From positions 1 to 24,009 of the forward strand of contig JAZLDV010000003.1 in assembly GCA_045614925.1 (NCBI GenBank): 24,009 nt of DNA, read 5' to 3'. The translations under genes were made by a program, and so were the position numbers. The DNA is from JAZLDV01 sp045614925. GTDB taxonomy: Bacteria; Bacillota_I; Bacilli_A; Erysipelotrichales; Coprobacillaceae. Position 1 is the first letter of the stretch, and each line of letters starts with the position of its first letter. The notes beneath the pieces were generated by a model, which saw only the letters and a program-made list of their open reading frames with translations, did not search any database and had not been told where the DNA came from. Shown here piece by piece: positions 1 through 5,084 of the stretch.

Positions 1-1
1 A

Positions 2-10
2 TGTTATAAT
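2..10 (+). promoter_or_regulatory. possible extended -10 element before pgk
   Basis: TGTTATAAT is a perfect extended -10 (TGnTATAAT). Transcription would start near base 17, leaving a very short leader before the GGAGG Shine-Dalgarno at 19-23. The -35 region lies outside the window, so this could also be chance in AT-rich sequence. Confidence 0.3.
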
Positions 11-34
11 TTTAACATGGAGGATGATGACAAA

Positions 35-1219
35 ATGGATAAAAAGACAATCAAAGATATCGAAGTCGCTGGAAAAACTGTGTTAGTACGTGTTGACTTC
101 AACGTACCAAGAAATAAAGAAACTGGGGAAATTACTAACGATAACAGAATCGTTGCTGCTTTACCAACTTTAAAATATTTATTAGATCAAGGACCTAAAG
201 CAGTTGTTTTATTCTCACATTTAGGAAAAGTAAAAACTGAAGAAGACAAAGCTAAAAATGATTTAGCTGTTGTTGCTCCAAGATTATCTGAATTATTAGG
301 AGTAGATGTAAAATTCGTAAACTGCACTAGAGGTGCTGAATTAGAAGAAGCAGTTAAAACTGCTGAAAATGGACAAGTAATCTTAGTTCAAAATACTCGT
401 TATGAAAAAGGTGAATCTAAAAATGATCCTGAATTAGGTGCTTACTGGGCATCTTTAGGTGATGTATTCGTTGAAGATGCATTCGGTTCTGTACACAGAG
501 CTCATGCTTCTACAGCTGGAATTCCTGCTCACTTACCATCAGCTGCTGGTTTCTTAGTAGAAAAAGAAATCGCTTATATCGGAAAAGCTGTAAGCAATCC
601 TGAAAGACCAATGGTTGCTATTTTAGGTGGAGCTAAAGTTTCTGATAAAATCTTAGTAATCGAAAACTTATTAAAAATTGCTGATAAAGTTATCGTTGGT
701 GGAGGTATGGCATATACTTTCGCTAAAGCAATGGGACATACAATTGGAAATTCTTTAGTTGAAGAAGACAGAATTGAAATCGCTAAAGAATTAATCGAAA
801 AAGGTGGAGATAAATTAATCTTACCAGTAGATGCTGTATGTAATACTGCATTTGCTCCTGAAGGAGATATCCAAGTATTTGGTGCTGATATTCCAGAAGG
901 ATATATGGGATTAGATATCGGACCTAAATCAGTTGAAAATATTAAAGCTGCTTTAGAAGGTGCTAAAACTGTAGTATGGAATGGGCCAATGGGTGTATTC
1001 GAAATGGATGCATTCGCTAAAGGTACAATCGCTGTATGTGAAGCATTAGCTGCTTTAGAAGGTGCTAATACAATTATCGGTGGTGGAGATAGTGCTGCTG
1101 CTGTTATGAAATTAGGATTTGCTGATAAAGTTTCTCACATCTCAACAGGTGGTGGAGCTTCATTAGAATACATGGAAGGTAAAGTATTACCTGGTATCGC
1201 TGCAATCAATGATAAATAA
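35..1219 (+). CDS. pgk: phosphoglycerate kinase
   Basis: Phosphoglycerate kinase is the cytoplasmic glycolytic enzyme that moves the acyl phosphate of 1,3-bisphosphoglycerate to ADP, giving ATP and 3-phosphoglycerate. The 394-aa product has the usual family length. It shows the N-terminal signature RVDFNVP (residues 19-25), the GGAKVSDK nucleotide-domain segment near the middle, and the C-terminal GGGDSAAAV phosphate loop. I start it at base 35, not at the in-frame ATG at 17, because GGAGG at 19-23 is correctly placed only for base 35 and the protein then begins MDKKTIKD as in homologues. tpiA follows 17 bp downstream with its own RBS, so the two are surely cotranscribed. The gene ahead of pgk is often a GAPDH gene, but it is outside the window. 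Confidence 0.97.
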   Translation: MDKKTIKDIEVAGKTVLVRVDFNVPRNKETGEITNDNRIVAALPTLKYLLDQGPKAVVLFSHLGKVKTEEDKAKNDLAVVAPRLSELLGVDVKFVNCTRGAELEEAVKTAENGQVILVQNTRYEKGESKNDPELGAYWASLGDVFVEDAFGSVHRAHASTAGIPAHLPSAAGFLVEKEIAYIGKAVSNPERPMVAILGGAKVSDKILVIENLLKIADKVIVGGGMAYTFAKAMGHTIGNSLVEEDRIEIAKELIEKGGDKLILPVDAVCNTAFAPEGDIQVFGADIPEGYMGLDIGPKSVENIKAALEGAKTVVWNGPMGVFEMDAFAKGTIAVCEALAALEGANTIIGGGDSAAAVMKLGFADKVSHISTGGGASLEYMEGKVLPGIAAINDK

Positions 1220-1236
1220 TTAGGAGATTTAAAACA

Positions 1237-1980
1237 ATGAGAAAACCAATTATCGTAGGAAACTGGAAAATGAATAAAACTATCGCTGAAACAAAAGCAT
1301 TTGTTGAAGCTGTAGATGGTAGTGTAACTGACACTGCTGACTGGGGAATTGCAACTCCATATTTAGCATTACAAGCTGCTAAAGAAGGTGCAAAAAAATT
1401 ATTAATTGCTGCAGAAAACTGCCATTTCAAAGATAACGGAGCTTATACAGGTGAAGTAAGTGTTGAAATGTTAAAAGAAATCGGAATTGAATGGGTAATC
1501 TTAGGACATTCTGAAAGAAGACAATATTTTGGTGAAACTGATGAAACAGTAAATGCTAAAATGTTACAAGTATTAAAAAATGATTTAACTCCTATCGTTT
1601 GTGTTGGGGAAACATTAGAAGAATATGAAGCTGGAGTAACTAAAGAAGTTTGTAAAACTCAAACTGTTGCTGCATTCAAAGATGTTTGTCCAAAATGCGC
1701 TAGCAGAGTTGTTATCGCTTATGAACCAGTTTGGGCTATTGGTACAGGAAAAACTGCTACTAATGAAATCGCTCAAGATGTTTGTGCATATATCAGAAGC
1801 GTTGTTGCTGAATTATATGGACAAGAAGTTGCTGATCAAGTAAGAATTCAATACGGTGGATCTGTTAAACCTGAAGGTTTAAAAGAATTATTAGAACAAC
1901 CTGATATTGATGGTGCTTTAGTTGGTGGAGCTTCTTTATTAGAAGATTCATACAAAGCAATGATTGCTGCTTTAGATTAA
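1237..1980 (+). CDS. tpiA: triosephosphate isomerase
   Basis: Triosephosphate isomerase interconverts dihydroxyacetone phosphate and glyceraldehyde 3-phosphate in glycolysis. The 247-aa length is typical. Visible catalytic landmarks are GNWKMN (Lys11), the ILGHSERR loop with the electrophile His91, AYEPVWAIGTG with the base Glu163 and the start of the mobile loop 6, and the C-terminal phosphate-binding segments YGGS and GGAS. TAGGAGA at 1221-1227 is an appropriately spaced RBS. It is the second gene of the pgk-tpiA unit and is followed at once by a strong intrinsic terminator, so the glycolytic operon ends here. Confidence 0.97.
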   Translation: MRKPIIVGNWKMNKTIAETKAFVEAVDGSVTDTADWGIATPYLALQAAKEGAKKLLIAAENCHFKDNGAYTGEVSVEMLKEIGIEWVILGHSERRQYFGETDETVNAKMLQVLKNDLTPIVCVGETLEEYEAGVTKEVCKTQTVAAFKDVCPKCASRVVIAYEPVWAIGTGKTATNEIAQDVCAYIRSVVAELYGQEVADQVRIQYGGSVKPEGLKELLEQPDIDGALVGGASLLEDSYKAMIAALD

Positions 1981-1987
1981 TCAATAG

Positions 1988-2020
1988 AGATGACTTATCA
2001 GAAGATAAGTCATCTTTTTT
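1988..2020 (+). terminator. intrinsic terminator of pgk-tpiA
   Basis: A perfect 12-bp stem pairs AGATGACTTATC (1988-1999) with GATAAGTCATCT (2004-2015) around an AGAA loop, followed by a run of six T. It starts 8 nt after the tpiA stop. Confidence 0.95.
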
Positions 2021-2092
2021 GTTTTATACGGTCTTATATAGATATATTTATGGAAAATTATAAAAAATAATAGGAAATATACTTTTTGGTTG

Positions 2093-2121
2093 TTTAAAAA
2101 AATTATGAATGATGATATAAT
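2093..2121 (+). promoter_or_regulatory. promoter of the sipW-TasA operon
   Basis: TATAAT at 2116-2121 is preceded by TGA, giving an extended -10 (2113-2121). The -35 is weak: TTTAAA at 2093-2098 has a 17-bp spacer. It lies after the tpiA terminator and implies a start near 2128 and a leader of about 97 nt before sipW. Confidence 0.55.
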
Positions 2122-2133
2122 GATTAAGATAAG

Positions 2134-2200
2134 AAAACTATACTTTGATTTTTATAATGAATCAAAAGCTTGGTGGCTGGCTGATTAAAAGTATGTTTTT
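2134..2200 (+). promoter_or_regulatory. foldable leader upstream of sipW, class unknown
   Basis: Two overlapping inverted repeats can form. The outer one pairs AAAAC and ATACTTT (2134-2146, one bulged T) with AAAGTATGTTTT (2188-2199). The inner one pairs TTTGATT (2144-2150) with AATCAAA (2160-2166). They compete for 2144-2146. Between them is an unusually G-rich stretch, GCTTGGTGGCTGGCTGATT (2168-2186), in an otherwise AT-rich region. No riboswitch class I know fits, and there is no U-tailed terminator in the leader. The fold ends 10 nt before the sipW Shine-Dalgarno, so translational control is conceivable. Confidence 0.35.
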
Positions 2201-2224
2201 GTTTGACATAAAGGAGGTGCAGTT

Positions 2225-2737
2225 ATGAATGTGAAGAAAATATGTAATACTCTTTCTTCAGCACTTATTTCTTTTGTTTTAATACTAGCTGTAATGACAA
2301 TTGGAGTAAGAGCTGTAGGGATAGATGTCTTTGTTGTTTTGTCAGGATCAATGGAACCTGCAATTCATACTGGATCTTTAGTTTATGTTAAAGAAAAAGA
2401 AGACCTAAAAGTAGGAGATGTCATTACTTATCAGATTTCTGATTCTATGAGTGCAACACATAGAATTGTTGAAGTGATTGAGGATGACAGTTGTGTATCT
2501 TTTAGAACGAAAGGGGATGCAAATGATCATGAGGATCCTTCATTAGTAAGGGAAGATGATGTGATTGGATCAGCTATATTCTCTATTCCGTTTTTAGGAT
2601 ATCTGATGAATTATGTACAAAGTGCTTCTGGTAGATTTGCTTTGATAGCATATGGTGCATTATCATTCCTACTATTAATTATTCCAGGATTGCTAAGTGA
2701 TGAAGAAAAAGAAGATAGTGAAGAAAAACTTAAATAG
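2225..2737 (+). CDS. sipW: SipW-type (ER-type) signal peptidase I
   Basis: This is a membrane signal peptidase of the SipW/archaeal-eukaryotic subfamily (S26B), which in Bacillus specifically processes TasA and its relatives. The 170-aa protein has an N-terminal membrane helix (about residues 12-32) and the catalytic-serine motif SGSMEP (Ser42). Instead of the usual bacterial Lys it has THRIVEV with His79, the Ser/His arrangement of ER-type enzymes. A KGDANDHEDP segment carries the conserved Asp residues 98-104. A second hydrophobic helix spans about 137-157, followed by an acidic cytoplasmic tail. AAAGGAGGTG at 2210-2219 is a strong RBS. It heads an operon whose next four products all carry SipW-like signal peptides, so its substrates are almost certainly these and the similar protein at 17542. 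The symbol follows the Bacillus gene. Confidence 0.93.
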   Translation: MNVKKICNTLSSALISFVLILAVMTIGVRAVGIDVFVVLSGSMEPAIHTGSLVYVKEKEDLKVGDVITYQISDSMSATHRIVEVIEDDSCVSFRTKGDANDHEDPSLVREDDVIGSAIFSIPFLGYLMNYVQSASGRFALIAYGALSFLLLIIPGLLSDEEKEDSEEKLK

Positions 2738-2757
2738 AAAAAGGGGAGGAAAAAATT

Positions 2758-3429
2758 ATGAATTCTAAAAAAAGAACTTTATTAACTGTATTAGGAGCAA
2801 TTGCATTAGTTGCGACTACAGTATTATCAACAGTTGCATATCTTACTGATACTGAAAAAGTAACAAATACTTTCACAGTAGGTCAAGTAGATATTAAATT
2901 AGAAGAAACTGTTGTTGATGAAGATGGAAATGTAACTCAAGAAAAAACAACAGAAGGGAACCAATATCATTTAATTCCAGGATTAGAATATTCAAAAGAT
3001 CCAACTATGACAGTATTAAAAGATAGTGAAGAATCATATGTACGTATGATTATGACTGTATATAATGCAGAAGCAGTATCTGCAATTGTTAATAATCCAG
3101 TTCATGGTTTAAATGATTTTGCTGGTTTATTTGCTGGATGGGATAATGAAAAATGGAATTATGTAGGTTTTGAAGAAGATAAAGCAAATGACACAATTGC
3201 ATTTGAATTCCGTTATCATGAAGCAGTTGGAAAAGCTGAAGAAGATAAAGTATTAGAACCATTATTTACTAAATTAGTGGCTCCAGGAACTTTAACAAAT
3301 GAAGAATTAAAAGCATTATATGGTGATGAAACAACTGATACTGATGATTTTAAAATTGAAGTTGTAGGACATGCAATTCAAAAAGCTACATTTGAAACTG
3401 CTGATGAAGCATGGGCTGCATTTAACTAA
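2758..3429 (+). CDS. TasA/camelysin-like secreted protein 1 (SipW substrate)
   Basis: A 223-aa exported protein. The signal peptide has a Lys/Arg-rich start, a hydrophobic core (residues 8-26) and the end STVAYLTDTEKVTNTFTVG. This is the SipW class, with likely cleavage after Ala27 and an N-T-F-T-x-G motif beginning the mature chain. The mature part is acidic and has the LIPG..Y.KDP.M.V stretch that in this family opens the beta-sandwich, and ends with GHAIQKATF..ADEAWAAF, a C-terminal signature shared with the neighbouring paralogues. TasA-family proteins are secreted and form extracellular fibres; camelysin relatives were reported as casein-cleaving metalloproteases, but I see no convincing HExxH-type zinc motif here. 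The gene starts 20 bp after sipW behind a strong RBS (GGGGAGG, 2743-2749). Likely role: a fibre or matrix subunit. Confidence 0.85.
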   Translation: MNSKKRTLLTVLGAIALVATTVLSTVAYLTDTEKVTNTFTVGQVDIKLEETVVDEDGNVTQEKTTEGNQYHLIPGLEYSKDPTMTVLKDSEESYVRMIMTVYNAEAVSAIVNNPVHGLNDFAGLFAGWDNEKWNYVGFEEDKANDTIAFEFRYHEAVGKAEEDKVLEPLFTKLVAPGTLTNEELKALYGDETTDTDDFKIEVVGHAIQKATFETADEAWAAFN

Positions 3430-3474
3430 TTAAATGTATATTTGATATAAGAATAAAAGGAAGGAGGGACGCTC

Positions 3475-4101
3475 ATGAATGTGTTTAAAAAGTTAAAATT
3501 GATGACAGGTATCACAGGGATAATAATTGCTGTTGCTTTTTTATTCGTGAGTGTGTCAAGTGGAACAATGGCTTGGCTTATGGCCACTACAGATCCAATT
3601 GTTAATACCTTTACTTATGGAGATATCAATATTACTTTAGAAGAAACAGATACACAAGTTGATGATGATGACAATGATCGTACAAATAGTTATAAAATGC
3701 TTCCTGGTGAAGATATTTTAAAAGACCCTTTAATTACAGTGAAAAAAGGTAGTGAAGATTGCTTTGTATTTGTAGAATTGACTGAAATTAATGATTTTGG
3801 AAAATATATGGAATATAAAGTTTTAGATGGATTAAATGGGATTTGGGAACCATTGATTAATCATCCAAATGTCTATTATATTGAAGTTGATGCTGAAGAT
3901 GTACTATCTAATGATTTAACTTTTGAAGTATTAGAAAACAATAAAGTAGTCGTAAAAGAAAGTGTAACAAAGCAGCAACTTAATAGTTTAACAAATGAGA
4001 CTTATCCAAAACTTGAAATTAAAGCTTATGCAGTACAAAGAAGTGATGTGAATGAATCAATCAATACTGCATCAAAAGCTTGGGAATTAATTAAAGAATA
4101 A
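3475..4101 (+). CDS. TasA/camelysin-like secreted protein 2 (SipW substrate)
   Basis: A 208-aa paralogue of the preceding product. A hydrophobic core (about residues 12-30) leads to GTMAWLMATTDPIVNTFTYG; predicted SipW cleavage is after Ala33, before an aromatic residue. The mature protein has an Asp-rich insertion near residues 60-67, then LPGEDILKDPLITVKKGSED, which matches protein 1 (LIPG..Y.KDP.M.V...S.E). It ends in IKAYAVQ...ASKAWELIKE, the same closing motif. Identity to protein 1 looks modest by eye, so the two are probably distinct subunits, not a recent duplication. An excellent RBS (AAGGAGGG) precedes the ATG. Its place between two other TasA-like genes supports a multi-subunit fibre. 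Function beyond that is not visible. Confidence 0.82.
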   Translation: MNVFKKLKLMTGITGIIIAVAFLFVSVSSGTMAWLMATTDPIVNTFTYGDINITLEETDTQVDDDDNDRTNSYKMLPGEDILKDPLITVKKGSEDCFVFVELTEINDFGKYMEYKVLDGLNGIWEPLINHPNVYYIEVDAEDVLSNDLTFEVLENNKVVVKESVTKQQLNSLTNETYPKLEIKAYAVQRSDVNESINTASKAWELIKE

Positions 4102-4121
4102 GAAGAAAGGAGCAAAGATAT

Positions 4122-4979
4122 ATGAAAAAGATTTTAACATATATTACAAGTTTAGCATTAGTGGCAGCTTTAGCTATTGCTGGAACTGTTGCATTCTTAA
4201 CTTCTCATACAGGAACTAAAACAAATACTTTTACTGTCGGTAGTGTTGAAATTGAATTAGAAGAAGATGTAGACGTTATCGGTGGTGGTGAAGTTGATGA
4301 AAAAGAAGATGGAGCAGATTATTCTGATATCGTTCCAGGAGATAAAATTAAAAAAGAAGTTAAAATTACAAATACTGGGAAAAATCCAGCATATGTAAAA
4401 GCAACTGTAGTTTTAAATAATGTAGATATTATTAATGAATCAATCGATGAATACTATGCTGATAAAGGTTATAGTGCTCAGCAGATTCAAGCCATTTATG
4501 ATAATGTATTTGATGGCTGGGGATTAAATTACTCAAAAGTTGATGCTGATGGTGATGATACTGTTATGCGTTTAACTATTACAGGTGATGATATGCCTCA
4601 AGTTAATGGACAAGGACATGTTATTACTGTAGACTCTACAAAAACTTTAACAGATCATTCAATCAACTATCCAAAAAATATGTTTATGAATTCTGGTGAA
4701 GAAGACGGGCATGTGCCTAATTTAACAGATGGATATTATAGTAAAGATATGAATGAAAATGAATTAAATTATTCTTACTATATTTATTTAGAACCAGGTG
4801 ATGAAGTTGTATTATTTAACGGTTTAAATATTCCAACTGATTTTAATGGTGAACAATTAGCAATGTTTGAAAATTTAAATATCGTTGTTGAAGCTGATGC
4901 AATTCAAGCAGATAACTTTGATGATGCAAAAGTTGCTTTTGAAACTTTAGCTGAAGAAAAAGCAAAAGCAAACCCATAA
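4122..4979 (+). CDS. TasA/camelysin-like secreted protein 3 (SipW substrate)
   Basis: The largest (285 aa) of the three clustered TasA-like proteins. Its signal region ends AGTVAFLTSHTGTKTNTFTVG, with predicted cleavage after Ala24. The mature protein opens with SVEIELEED, followed by a Gly/Glu/Asp-rich stretch. Then comes VPGDKIKKEVKITNTGKNPAYVKATV, the classic TasA-family strand pair in which a 'tie' to a proline-glycine turn precedes N-T-G-x-x-x-A-Y-V. A long insertion with many Asp and Tyr residues separates this from the closing strand VVEADAIQADNFDDAKVAFETL. Of the three it is closest to canonical TasA and so the best candidate for the major fibre subunit; that is inference. It begins 20 bp after protein 2 with GAAAGGAG as RBS. 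Two hairpins follow before the next gene. Confidence 0.85.
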   Translation: MKKILTYITSLALVAALAIAGTVAFLTSHTGTKTNTFTVGSVEIELEEDVDVIGGGEVDEKEDGADYSDIVPGDKIKKEVKITNTGKNPAYVKATVVLNNVDIINESIDEYYADKGYSAQQIQAIYDNVFDGWGLNYSKVDADGDDTVMRLTITGDDMPQVNGQGHVITVDSTKTLTDHSINYPKNMFMNSGEEDGHVPNLTDGYYSKDMNENELNYSYYIYLEPGDEVVLFNGLNIPTDFNGEQLAMFENLNIVVEADAIQADNFDDAKVAFETLAEEKAKANP

Positions 4980-4990
4980 CATTGACAATA

Positions 4991-5050
4991 ACTGCCCTAT
5001 CATATGGATAGGCAGTAACCAAAGGACATAAGTATACTTATGTCTTTTGG
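4991..5050 (+). other. tandem hairpins between TasA-like gene 3 and the stalk gene
   Basis: The first hairpin pairs ACTGC-CTATC (4991-5001, one bulged C) with GATAGGCAGT (5007-5016) around a 5-nt loop. The second, two bases later, is a near-perfect 32-nt palindrome (5019-5050) whose core GACATAAGTATACTTATGTC is fully symmetrical, with CCAAAG/TTTTGG extending it. Only TTTT lies within the second stem and there is no downstream U-run, so neither is a standard strong terminator. They could lower readthrough into the stalk gene, stabilise the upstream mRNA 3' end, or (the palindrome) bind a dimeric regulator. Confidence 0.6.
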
Positions 5051-5084
5051 CTACTGAAGTGAAATGAAAGAAAGGAGAATTTTT

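Noticed and set aside
17..34. Upstream in-frame ATG for pgk
   Set aside because: It overlaps the GGAGG Shine-Dalgarno used by the ATG at 35, has no RBS of its own and would add a non-homologous MEDDDK extension.
2134..2200. Known riboswitch (c-di-GMP-I/II, preQ1, SAM, glycine, T-box) in the sipW leader
   Set aside because: The invariant motifs of those classes are absent by eye; I kept it only as an unassigned structured leader.
2203..2208. Consensus TTGACA just upstream of sipW
   Set aside because: The Shine-Dalgarno begins two bases later and no -10 is found at 16-18 bp, so it is not a usable promoter.
2758..3429. Camelysin-type metalloprotease activity for the TasA-like proteins
   Set aside because: I saw no HExxH or other clear zinc-binding pattern in any of the four proteins; a structural role fits the family and context better.
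5064..5084. Upstream in-frame ATG for the stalk protein
   Set aside because: The strong AAAGGAG at 5071-5077 lies downstream of it, so it can only serve the ATG at 5085.
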